64,000 nt of DNA from Lachnospiraceae bacterium (GTDB taxonomy: Bacteria; Bacillota; Clostridia; Lachnospirales; Lachnospiraceae), in the NCBI GenBank assembly GCA_014239155.1, contig JAAZZQ010000060.1:62001-126000 (forward strand), given 5' to 3'. Position 1 is the stretch's first letter. Each line of letters begins with the position of its first letter. The translations under genes were made by a program, and so were the position numbers. Positions 20,045-28,716 of the stretch are shown here, piece after piece. Under the pieces are notes generated by a model. The model had not been told where the DNA came from, made no database searches, and saw only the letters and a list, made by a program, of their open reading frames with translations.

Positions 20045-20650
20045 ATGATTAAGAATATTGTGTTTGATATGGGAAATGTATTGACAGTATACAATGCTAG
20101 AGAATATATTTTGGGATATGTGGAGAATGAAGAGGATTTTCGATGGATAAAGAATCACCTCTGTGCATCGGTGGAGTGGCTTCAAATGGATAGGGGGACA
20201 ATTACAGATGAGGCGGCGATTGCCTCTATTTGCAAGAGAATCCCAGAACATTTACATAATACTGTAGAGCGTTTTATTAGAGAGTATCGTATGATACAGC
20301 CGCCTAATCCACCTATGGAAAAACTGGTGGAAGAGCTCGCACAAAATGGATTTGACCTATATTTAATGTCCAATACTTCACATCGTTTTCGGATATTTAG
20401 TCAGTATATTCAGTCAATTGCGTATATGAAAGGAATCTGGATTTCCTGTGAGCATGGACTGCTCAAGCCAGAACCAGCGGCATATCTTGATTTTTTTCAA
20501 ACGTTTTCCTTGAATCCTGAGGAGTGCTTTTTTATTGATGATATGCCAGCAAATATTGAAGCAGCTAGAAATTTGGGAATGGATGGCTGTGTATACTATG
20601 GAGATGTTGAAGAGCTTAGAATAAATTTAAAAAATAAAATAGGAATTTGA
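20045..20650 (+). CDS. HAD-superfamily hydrolase
   Basis: KNIVFDMGNVL, LYLMSNTS, KPEPAAYLDF, CFFIDDMPANIEAARNLGM. Confidence 0.93.
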   Translation: MIKNIVFDMGNVLTVYNAREYILGYVENEEDFRWIKNHLCASVEWLQMDRGTITDEAAIASICKRIPEHLHNTVERFIREYRMIQPPNPPMEKLVEELAQNGFDLYLMSNTSHRFRIFSQYIQSIAYMKGIWISCEHGLLKPEPAAYLDFFQTFSLNPEECFFIDDMPANIEAARNLGMDGCVYYGDVEELRINLKNKIGI

Positions 20651-20679
20651 AATAAAATAGTAGAAAAAGATTGACAAAC

Positions 20680-20729
20680 TAGGTCTATAAGTATAGACTT
20701 TACTTAACAAGTCTATACTTATAGACCTA
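20680..20729. promoter_or_regulatory. Large inverted repeat, candidate BlaI-type operator/promoter
   Basis: TAGGTCTATAAGTATAGACTT / AAGTCTATACTTATAGACCTA perfect 21-bp arms, 8-bp gap, just after TTGACA at 20671. Confidence 0.85.
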
Positions 20730-20762
20730 AAAATATTATAAAGATATGGGGGGATTAATACA

Positions 20763-21122
20763 ATGGAAAATTTCAAATTATGTGACAGTGATTATCGTTT
20801 TATGTTGGTAGTTTGGGAATTTGCGCCAATTAATTCTGGAGAGTTAGTGCAGTTGTGTAATCAAAAGCTTGGTTGGAAGAAGTCTACCACATACACACAG
20901 ATTAAAAAAATGTGTGATAAAGGGTATATTGAAAATGTACAGGCTACAGTTCGAGTGCTGATTTCTAAGGAAAAAGTACAAGCTAAGGAGAGTGCCTATT
21001 TTGTGGAACGTACATTTGACGGTTCGCTTCCAGAATTTCTAACGGCATTTCTTGGAGGAAAAACAATATCTGAACAGGAAGCGGAGAGGATTAAGAGAAT
21101 GATTGATGAACATATTGAGTGA
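20763..21122 (+). CDS. BlaI/MecI family transcriptional repressor
   Basis: Winged helix KLCDSDYRFMLVVWEFAPINSGELVQLCNQKLGWKKSTTYTQIKKMCDKGYI. Confidence 0.92.
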   Translation: MENFKLCDSDYRFMLVVWEFAPINSGELVQLCNQKLGWKKSTTYTQIKKMCDKGYIENVQATVRVLISKEKVQAKESAYFVERTFDGSLPEFLTAFLGGKTISEQEAERIKRMIDEHIE

Positions 21123-21136
21123 TTGGAGATGAGGTT

Positions 21137-23227
21137 ATGCAGATAATAAATGCATTGTTTTTAAAAATTGTGGAACAAAGTCTAAATGCGGGAATTGTTA
21201 TTTTCATTGTTCTTGCCGTAAGAGTTTTACTAAAAAGATTTCCAAAAAGTTTTGCATATTTCCTTTGGCTTGTGGTAGCTTTTCGGCTGATAATACCAAG
21301 CTCTATTGATTCGGGGATTAGTGTGTATAATTTGTTTAACAGTGAAAAAATGGAATTAAAAAATATTAATTTAGAAAAAGTTTCCAATACAAGCAATACT
21401 GCTGCGACAGCTCAGACAGTAGTTGAAAGACCACAGAAAATTACAGAGGAAACTACAATAGACAATACAGAAAGTATTGCTTACCAAGAATATGAAACAG
21501 ATAAAAATATCTATATGGCAGATATTTTTCATGCAGAAAAAAAGACAACAAATTTTAAGAATAATAAATGGATCAATATTTTGGCATGTTTTTGGTTGTC
21601 TGGAATGTTGGGACTGATTTGTTATACAATTGTTGCACTCCGAAAAATTAAAAGAAAGATTCAATTTGGAATAAGGCAGTATGGTTGCGTTTATGAATGT
21701 GATAGTATTCGGTCTCCATTTGTATTTGGGATTCTCTCTCCAAAAATTTATTTGCCATTTCGGTTAAGTAAAGTCGAACAGCAGTGTATTTTGGCGCATG
21801 AGGAGTATCATATTAAAAGAAAAGATTATCTAATAAAAAGAGTTGCTTGGTTATTGGTGGTAGTCTATTGGTTTCAACCGTTGGTGTGGGTGGCATACCA
21901 TTTGATGTGTCTTGATATGGAAATGAGCTGTGACGAGAAAATTATTGCAGGATTTGATATAGAGTTGCGCAAGGAGTATAGCAGATTAATGCTAGCATTC
22001 GCAGTAAATAAAAGAAAGTTTTCGGCTAGTTCTTTGGCATTTGGGGAGGGAAATACAATGAAGCGAATACAAAATATATTGGAATATCAAAAAACTGTAC
22101 GCTGGAAATTGGCAGTTGGCACAGTTGTAGTAATGTTAACGTTGGCTGCATGTGCAACAGATGCAAAATCAGTGTTATCTGATACAAATAAGACCATTCT
22201 TTCAGAGAGTGAAACCATGCAGCAGACGATACTATTGGATAATAATACTTTGAATTTTTCTGCGGAATTAGACAAAGCAAATGATTCCACACAGAATATT
22301 GCAGATTCGGAACATATTATAGCACATCAAGAAGCGCAATGGGCAGAAAATACAATGTTTGATTTGGAATTTTGTTCTCTGGATTATGTAGATTCGGATA
22401 GAATTTTATTTCATATTTCAAGTGGATTTTTTGTATATGATTTGGAAAAACAACGCATTGTACACAGCGTAGACTTAAAAGCACTGCATTGTCAAGCAGT
22501 GCAGACGGGAAAAGCTTGTGATGTCACAGTATACCAAAATGGTACTGGACAACTAAAGGCAGTGATTACACCATATCCATATTCCGTTGATACTGGTTAT
22601 GTCTATGATGTTGAGAACGACAAATTGTTTGCATATAATACAGCGTTATTGGAGGATTATGTGCCGTTTGACCGTTTTGTCTCAAAATATGATATACCAT
22701 TTGAAGACGGGGTGACAAAAACATGGAAAATGGCAACGAATGTCTTACCATTAGGAGAACATTCTTATGGAATGATTTGTTGGGATACCATAGAACTTGC
22801 CACAGTGTATTACAAAGAGGGGGAGCAGAAATATCAACTTTTTCATAAAGAACAGGCAACCTTGCCAAAGCATTTAAAACAAGATGACAGTTTCTATCAG
22901 TCAATTGCGCAAAATTCTGGAACAAGCGTAAGCCAGTGTTTGTTAGATTATATAGGGCTTTATAATATGCATGATTACGCTGGTATCTGTGCACTTTCCA
23001 CAGGAGTGGTATACTCTGACCAAAAGCAGCAGGAATTTGCAGAGAATACGAAAAAGTTATCTCTTGATAAGGAGGTGCACCATTCTGAAGATGAGAAGGA
23101 GTATGTATTTCAATTTTCTTACAGTGATGATTATGAGGAGGGAGAGATAAAAGTTTATTTGGCATTTAAAGATGTAGATGGACAGGGCTGGCGTGCAGAA
23201 GGACTTCCAAGTAAAAGTGATGAATAA
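21137..23227 (+). CDS. BlaR1/MecR1-like M56 metallopeptidase with extra C-terminal sensor-like domain
   Basis: HEEYHIKRKD zinc motif, DMEMSCDEKII, multiple TM; ~350-aa C-terminal domain. Confidence 0.92.
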   Translation: MQIINALFLKIVEQSLNAGIVIFIVLAVRVLLKRFPKSFAYFLWLVVAFRLIIPSSIDSGISVYNLFNSEKMELKNINLEKVSNTSNTAATAQTVVERPQKITEETTIDNTESIAYQEYETDKNIYMADIFHAEKKTTNFKNNKWINILACFWLSGMLGLICYTIVALRKIKRKIQFGIRQYGCVYECDSIRSPFVFGILSPKIYLPFRLSKVEQQCILAHEEYHIKRKDYLIKRVAWLLVVVYWFQPLVWVAYHLMCLDMEMSCDEKIIAGFDIELRKEYSRLMLAFAVNKRKFSASSLAFGEGNTMKRIQNILEYQKTVRWKLAVGTVVVMLTLAACATDAKSVLSDTNKTILSESETMQQTILLDNNTLNFSAELDKANDSTQNIADSEHIIAHQEAQWAENTMFDLEFCSLDYVDSDRILFHISSGFFVYDLEKQRIVHSVDLKALHCQAVQTGKACDVTVYQNGTGQLKAVITPYPYSVDTGYVYDVENDKLFAYNTALLEDYVPFDRFVSKYDIPFEDGVTKTWKMATNVLPLGEHSYGMICWDTIELATVYYKEGEQKYQLFHKEQATLPKHLKQDDSFYQSIAQNSGTSVSQCLLDYIGLYNMHDYAGICALSTGVVYSDQKQQEFAENTKKLSLDKEVHHSEDEKEYVFQFSYSDDYEEGEIKVYLAFKDVDGQGWRAEGLPSKSDE

Positions 23228-23243
23228 TATAATTAAAACCAGA

Positions 23244-23380
23244 GTAACAGTTCAGCCTTTGGCTTCCTGTTACAAGCATCAAGCCGTGCATAATCGCTTC
23301 GCGATGGCTTGATGCATCTCAACTACTACGTTTTCCCACGGACTTTGCAGCGCAGTGCAAAGTCCTGTCTGAACTGTTAT
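23244..23380 (+). repeat. Palindromic intergenic element copy A (subfamily 1)
   Basis: TAACAGTTCAG...CTGAACTGTTA ends; inner stems GCATCAAGCC/GGCTTGATGC and GGACTTTGCA/TGCAAAGTCC. Confidence 0.9.
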
Positions 23381-23409
23381 AAACCAGAACATAATTTTTG
23401 TTATGCTTC

Positions 23410-23438
23410 TTGACATTTTTCGTGGTACATAGTATAGT
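23410..23438 (+). promoter_or_regulatory. Sigma-A promoter TTGACA-N17-TATAGT
   Basis: Hexamer match upstream of element B and the TrmB-type CDS. Confidence 0.8.
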
Positions 23439-23496
23439 GTTCCTGTTGAGAACTACTATTTGGTAAAGCCAATACAAAAAAATAGTTGTGTGGAAG

Positions 23497-23632
23497 GTAA
23501 CAGTTCAGACAGGTATTTGCACTGTGCTGCAAATACCGTAGGAAAGCGTGGTGGCTGCAAGCAAAAATTCATCGCCAAAGGCGATTTTTAATGGATTTTT
23601 GCAGTAACAGGTCAGCTTGTCTGAACTGTTAC
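23497..23632 (+). repeat. Palindromic intergenic element copy B (subfamily 2)
   Basis: Perfect 14-bp terminal inverted repeat GTAACAGTTCAGAC/GTCTGAACTGTTAC; inner stem GGTATTTGCA/TGCAAATACC. Confidence 0.92.
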
Positions 23633-23646
23633 TACGGAAGTGGGTG

Positions 23647-24387
23647 ATGAGATGCATGGATAATATTGTGTTGGGTGTTTTGACAGAAAAGTTAGTGCAG
23701 TTTGGTCTGACTAGGCAGGAGGCAACGATTTATCTATGTCTGCTGCAAAATAAAGATTTGTCAGGTTATGAAGTGTCTAAGCTCACAGGAATATCGCGCT
23801 CCAATGTGTACAGTGCGCTTGCCAGTTTGGTTGAGGAGGGTGCGGCATATTTGCTCGAAGGAGAAACGAACAAGTACACCGCGGTTTTTATAGAGGATTT
23901 TTGTGAAAATAGGATTCGACAGCTAACAAGATTAAAGCAGGAACTCACCACACAGATACCACAAATCAGGGATAATTCAGAGGGGTATATTACCATTAGC
24001 AGTCACAGACATATTATGGATAAAATCTATAATATGCTACAACATGTTGAATATCGCGTGTATTTATCTATGCCAGAAGAATATCTTCAACAATTTAGAA
24101 CACAATTGGAACAGCTTGCAGCGGAGGGAAAAAAAGTAGTGCTTCTTGTGAGTGCTATATCTGAAGTGCAGATAAAAGGTTGTATTGTCTATTTGTCAAA
24201 TAAAAAAGATAGGCAGCTAAGGCTAATTGTGGATTCTAGTTATGTTTTGACTGGAGAGATGACAGGAGATATTACAGATAGTTGTCTATATTGTGGTCAA
24301 AAAAATTTTGTAAATGTTTTTAAAGATTCTCTTAGAAATGAGATAAAACTGATAGAGCTGACCAGAACGAATAAAAAACTAGAATAG
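23647..24387 (+). CDS. TrmB-family transcriptional regulator
   Basis: FGLTRQEATIYLCLLQNKDLSGYEVSKLTGISRSNVYSALASLVEEGA; ORF-track start lies inside repeat B so ATG 23647 preferred. Confidence 0.85.
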   Translation: MRCMDNIVLGVLTEKLVQFGLTRQEATIYLCLLQNKDLSGYEVSKLTGISRSNVYSALASLVEEGAAYLLEGETNKYTAVFIEDFCENRIRQLTRLKQELTTQIPQIRDNSEGYITISSHRHIMDKIYNMLQHVEYRVYLSMPEEYLQQFRTQLEQLAAEGKKVVLLVSAISEVQIKGCIVYLSNKKDRQLRLIVDSSYVLTGEMTGDITDSCLYCGQKNFVNVFKDSLRNEIKLIELTRTNKKLE

Positions 24388-24422
24388 AAGAGTTCGTTGT
24401 GAAAGGAGAAAAAATACCAACA

Positions 24423-25694
24423 ATGAAAAAAGAAGCATTTGTTACAAAAGAGCAAATTGAAGAGATTGTAAAAACTTATCCAACACCATTTCATATTTAT
24501 GATGAAAAAGGAATCCGACAAAATGCGCGTGCGTTAAAAGAAGCATTTGCATGGAATAAAGGATTTAAAGAATTTTTTGCTGTTAAGGCAACCCCCAATC
24601 CATTTTTAATTCATATTTTGCGGGAATATGGCTTTGGTTGTGACTGTTCTTCCCTCACAGAGTTAATGCTGAGCGATGCAATTGGAGTGGAAGGAAAAGA
24701 CATTATGTTTTCTTCTAATGATACTCCAGCAGAAGAATTTGCATATGCGGCAAAGATTGGTGCCACAATTAATTTAGATGACATTACGCATATTGATTTT
24801 TTGGAAAAAACAATTGGAAAACTTCCAGAGACAATCTCATGCCGCTATAATCCGGGGGGACTTTTCCAGATTACAACAGATATTATGGATAATCCGGGAG
24901 ATGCAAAGTATGGTTTTACGACAGAACAGCTTTTTGAGGGATACCGGATTTTGCAGAAAAAAGGTGTTAAAAATTTTGGTATTCATGCATTTCTTGCAAG
25001 CAATACTGTCACCAATGAATATTATCCAACGCTTGCAAAGACCTTGTTTGAGGTGGCTGTAAAACTTAAGAAGGAAACAGGAGCAAATATTCGATTTATT
25101 AACTTATCAGGAGGAATTGGCATTCCATATAGACCTGACCAAGAACCAAACGATATTCGGGCAATTGGAGAAGGCGTGCGAAAAGTATATGAGGAGGTAC
25201 TTGTGCCAGCAGGAATGGGAGATGTGGCAATCTATACAGAATTGGGGCGTTTTATGATGGGGCCATATGGACATCTAATTGTAAAGGCAATTCATGAAAA
25301 ACATACCCATAAGGAGTATATTGGCGTAGATGCCTGCGCAGTGAATTTAATGCGGCCTGCTATGTATGGAGCATACCATCATATTACTGTGCTTGGCAAG
25401 GAAAATAAGCCTTGTGATCACAAGTATGATATTACAGGTTCTCTCTGCGAAAATAATGATAAATTTGCAGTGGACCGAATGCTTCCTAAAATTGATATAG
25501 GTGATTACTTAGCAATTCATGATACGGGTGCACATGGCTTCGCGATGGGATACAACTATAATGGAAAACTCAAATCCGCAGAGTTGTTGCTGACAGAGGA
25601 CAATCAAGTGCAGTTAATTCGACGTGCAGAGACGCCAAAGGATTATTTTGCAACATTTGACTGTTTTGATATTTACAAAAAACTTGGATTGTGA
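24423..25694 (+). CDS. lysA: Diaminopimelate decarboxylase
   Basis: PLP site EFFAVKATPNP, GFGCDCSSLTEL, SGGIGIPYRPDQEP, GSLCENNDKFA. Confidence 0.9.
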   Translation: MKKEAFVTKEQIEEIVKTYPTPFHIYDEKGIRQNARALKEAFAWNKGFKEFFAVKATPNPFLIHILREYGFGCDCSSLTELMLSDAIGVEGKDIMFSSNDTPAEEFAYAAKIGATINLDDITHIDFLEKTIGKLPETISCRYNPGGLFQITTDIMDNPGDAKYGFTTEQLFEGYRILQKKGVKNFGIHAFLASNTVTNEYYPTLAKTLFEVAVKLKKETGANIRFINLSGGIGIPYRPDQEPNDIRAIGEGVRKVYEEVLVPAGMGDVAIYTELGRFMMGPYGHLIVKAIHEKHTHKEYIGVDACAVNLMRPAMYGAYHHITVLGKENKPCDHKYDITGSLCENNDKFAVDRMLPKIDIGDYLAIHDTGAHGFAMGYNYNGKLKSAELLLTEDNQVQLIRRAETPKDYFATFDCFDIYKKLGL

Positions 25695-25708
25695 CATCCT
25701 CCCACCAC

Positions 25709-26734
25709 TTAAAGAAATGGGGGCTTCTTTCGCTTTTGGGGTGTATAAAGCATCGCTGTGGAGTTGCGTATGATTAAGTGGGGCCTGAGTAATGATTTTG
25801 AGATTGGAACTTTTGCGATAAGCCAGTAAAGAGCAGCGTAAGAGTTCCGACCAAGATCAATTCGGTTCTGACAAATTGTGGTGAGCGCGGGGGTAATCTT
25901 TTCTGCTATAGGCAGATTGTCAAAGCCTACAACGCTTAATTCTTGTGGAATCTTAATGTTTAGGCGCGCGCATTCTTTAATGACACCAATCGCTAATAAA
26001 TCATTACCACATACAATAGCAGTTGCGCCACTTTTTAATAGAGAGGGCAGATGATATTTTGCGCTGTCTTCTACATAATGTCCATGCGCAATTAGATTTT
26101 CATCAATTTTTAAATCATGGCTCTGCATACTGCTAATATACGCATCATATCTGTTGACAGTGACCATCGAATTGGGAGACCCATTGAGCAGAGCAATCTT
26201 AGAGTGACCCAGCTCGGTTAAGTGGTCAATTGCCAAATCAATTCCCTCAAAACTATCTGTGCCAACATAGCCAACATTTGGATTTTTTCGGATATAGTTA
26301 TCAAAGAGAACAGTCGGTATTGTGGTGGTTTGTAATTGGCTCATCCAAGGGTCTTTTAAAGCAAAACCAACCAGAAATCCGCCGTGGAAATTATTCTTAA
26401 CCATATAGCGGTCATAGGGGTCGCGCAATTGTAACAGCGGGGTGATTGGCACAACTGTAACGTCCCAATTATTGCGGATTGCAGCCTGTTTAAAGCCTAG
26501 AATAATATCAAAACCAAAGTCGCCGGGCATTTCATATTGCATGTTTTCAACAAAGATGCAGAGGCGTTTTCTCGTCTCTTTTTTCATGCGTTTTGTGACA
26601 TATCCCATTTCAATTGCGGTGTCAAGAACCAGTTTTTTTAATTCTGGGCTAATATCTTTGGCATCATTTAATCCTTTGGAAACGGTACTGGGAGCGATAC
26701 CAAGACGGTTTGCGATGTCCTTAATTGTAACCAT
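25709..26734 (-). CDS. LacI-family transcriptional regulator
   Basis: MVTIKDIANRLGIAPSTVSKGLND; periplasmic-binding-like sensor domain. Confidence 0.95.
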   Translation of the reverse strand: MVTIKDIANRLGIAPSTVSKGLNDAKDISPELKKLVLDTAIEMGYVTKRMKKETRKRLCIFVENMQYEMPGDFGFDIILGFKQAAIRNNWDVTVVPITPLLQLRDPYDRYMVKNNFHGGFLVGFALKDPWMSQLQTTTIPTVLFDNYIRKNPNVGYVGTDSFEGIDLAIDHLTELGHSKIALLNGSPNSMVTVNRYDAYISSMQSHDLKIDENLIAHGHYVEDSAKYHLPSLLKSGATAIVCGNDLLAIGVIKECARLNIKIPQELSVVGFDNLPIAEKITPALTTICQNRIDLGRNSYAALYWLIAKVPISKSLLRPHLIIRNSTAMLYTPQKRKKPPFL

Positions 26735-26857
26735 AGTGAACACTCTCTTTCGGAAAAATTCGTTCTCTGGGCATTCCAAGAAATGCCTTTGCATATAAGT
26801 TTACATGATATAAACATTGTTTTCAACTCCTATCACAAAATTATCAGGGAAAATTAT

Positions 26858-26885
26858 TTGCAAATTATATTTTATGCGTTATAAT
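26858..26885 (+). promoter_or_regulatory. Sigma-A promoter TTGCAA-N16-TATAAT for FNT gene
   Basis: Hexamer match ~130 bp upstream of the FNT CDS. Confidence 0.6.
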
Positions 26886-27013
26886 CTTAAATAGATAGCA
26901 AAGAAAAGTGATACATTATATGACAAAAAGCTTTATAGTCCGTCAAATAGGTATTACTAATATTGCACAAAATAGTCTTGCAGAGTCTATAAAAAGAAAA
27001 GGGAGATGAGAAA

Positions 27014-27871
27014 ATGGAGAATGCATTTAACACACCAGTGCAGGTGTTAGACGCAAATATGAATGCGGGAGAAGGGAAAGTAAAACTTCCCATATTGAAG
27101 TGTATCTTACTTGGTATAATGGCGGGGGCGTTTATTGCGTTTGGTGGAGCGTCGAGTAATGCCGCGGTACATAATATTGCAAATCAGGGACTTTCCAAAA
27201 CCCTTGCGGGGTGTATTTTCCCAGTTGGTTTAATGATGATTGTCTTTGTGGGAGGAGAACTTTTTACAGGAGATTGTCTTTTGATTGCAGGGGTGGTGGA
27301 CAAGCGATTTCGTGCGCTTGCAATGATTAAGACGCTTGTTATTGTATTTTTTAGTAATATGGTTGGTGCGGTATTGATTGCGACATTGGTATATTTTAGT
27401 GGCCTACTTGACTACACAAATGGAGCGCTTGGTGCGTTTACGATCAAAGTGGCATATGGTAAGGCGACAATTACGCCGTTTAAGGCAATATGTTCTGGGA
27501 TTCTCTGTAATATTCTTGTGTGTATGGCAGTGTTGATGGCGACTGCTGCAAAGGATATTGCAGGAAAGGTGTGGGCAATCTTTTTTCCAATTTGCGCATT
27601 TGTCGTTGGCGGTTGGGAGCACTGTGTTGCCAACATGTTTTATATTCCTGCTGGAATTATTGCAAGTATGAATGATACCTATGTGGCAAAGGCGGAAGAA
27701 CTGTATGGCATTACTGCGGACCAGATTGTATCCAACCTGACAATTGGTGGTTTTGCATCAAATTTGATTCCAGTTACAATTGGAAATATTCTTGGTGGTA
27801 TGGTGTTTATTGCACTTCCGTTGTATGCAATACATAAAAGCAAGCTTGTAAATAATATAAAGCGATTTTAA
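27014..27871 (+). CDS. Formate/nitrite transporter family protein
   Basis: GAFIAFGGASSNAAVHNIANQG, GGELFTGDCLL, GGWEHCVANMFYIPAGI. Confidence 0.95.
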   Translation: MENAFNTPVQVLDANMNAGEGKVKLPILKCILLGIMAGAFIAFGGASSNAAVHNIANQGLSKTLAGCIFPVGLMMIVFVGGELFTGDCLLIAGVVDKRFRALAMIKTLVIVFFSNMVGAVLIATLVYFSGLLDYTNGALGAFTIKVAYGKATITPFKAICSGILCNILVCMAVLMATAAKDIAGKVWAIFFPICAFVVGGWEHCVANMFYIPAGIIASMNDTYVAKAEELYGITADQIVSNLTIGGFASNLIPVTIGNILGGMVFIALPLYAIHKSKLVNNIKRF

Positions 27872-27881
27872 TGTGTTAAAC

Positions 27882-28018
27882 GTTACAGTTCAGTCTAGGA
27901 CTTTGCATTTACTGCAAAGTCCGTAAAACGGTGTTGCGGTTGAGAAACATCAAGCCACCGCGAAGTGGTTTTGCATGGCTTGATGCACGTAACAGGAAGC
28001 CGAAGGCTGAACTGTTAC
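27882..28018 (-). repeat. Palindromic intergenic element copy C (subfamily 1, reverse of A)
   Basis: GTTACAGTTCAG...CTGAACTGTTAC; same inner stems as A. Confidence 0.9.
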
Positions 28019-28050
28019 TGTTAAATTGTTTTTACGATGGTTGTTTTTGT

Positions 28051-28084
28051 AAGAAATCGGGCAGGAAAACCTGCTCGATTTCTT
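28051..28084 (+). terminator. Hairpin AAGAAATCGGGCAGG-AAAA-CCTGCTCGATTTCTT
   Basis: 15-bp stem with one G.U pair. Confidence 0.75.
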
Positions 28085-28183
28085 ATGCATTTTTTGATAC
28101 GAAATACAAAGAGATTTTGCGGGTTCTATACATTTTTGGAGATTTAAGGAAACGGTTGTATATTTTTAAGGAGTGAATGAATT

Positions 28184-28687
28184 ATGAATGACAAATTGAC
28201 AAGAAATGATATTAAAAAGATGGAGGAGGAAATTGAGCACAGAAAACTTGTAATACGAAAAGAGGCGTTGGAGGCAGTAAAGGAAGCACGTGCGCAGGGA
28301 GACTTGAGTGAAAATTTTGAGTACTATGCTGCCAAGAAATTTAAAAATCAAAATGAAAGTCGTATACGTTATCTTGAGCGTATGATTAAGACTGCACAGA
28401 TTATTGAGGATAATACCAAGGAGGATGAGATTGGATTAAATAAAACAGTGGAGGTTGAGTTTGTGGAAGATGGCACAGTTGAGACGTATCGTCTGGTGAC
28501 AACTGTGCGCAACAATCCTTTGCAGGGGCTTATTAGTATTGAATCTCCTATTGGAAAGGCGCTTGCAGGACATAAGTGCGGTGATACAGTACATGTACAA
28601 GTAAACAGTGATTTTGGTTATGATGTGGTGGTAAAGTCCGTAGAAAATACACCAGATGATGATTCTATTGCACTGCGGAAATTTTAA
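28184..28687 (+). CDS. greA: GreA-type transcription elongation factor
   Basis: Coiled coil EARAQGDLSENFEYYAAK; SPIGKALAGHKCGDTVHV. Confidence 0.92.
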   Translation: MNDKLTRNDIKKMEEEIEHRKLVIRKEALEAVKEARAQGDLSENFEYYAAKKFKNQNESRIRYLERMIKTAQIIEDNTKEDEIGLNKTVEVEFVEDGTVETYRLVTTVRNNPLQGLISIESPIGKALAGHKCGDTVHVQVNSDFGYDVVVKSVENTPDDDSIALRKF

Positions 28688-28716
28688 AATAATAAAGAAA
28701 GGAAAGGGTATTTTGC

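Noticed and set aside
23617-23646. ORF-track start of the TrmB-type protein at 23617
   Set aside because: The first codons translate the terminal repeat of element B; ATG 23647 or 23656 is more likely.
27931-28176. 81-aa plus-strand ORF
   Set aside because: Mostly lies in palindromic element C and the following terminator; no domain or RBS.
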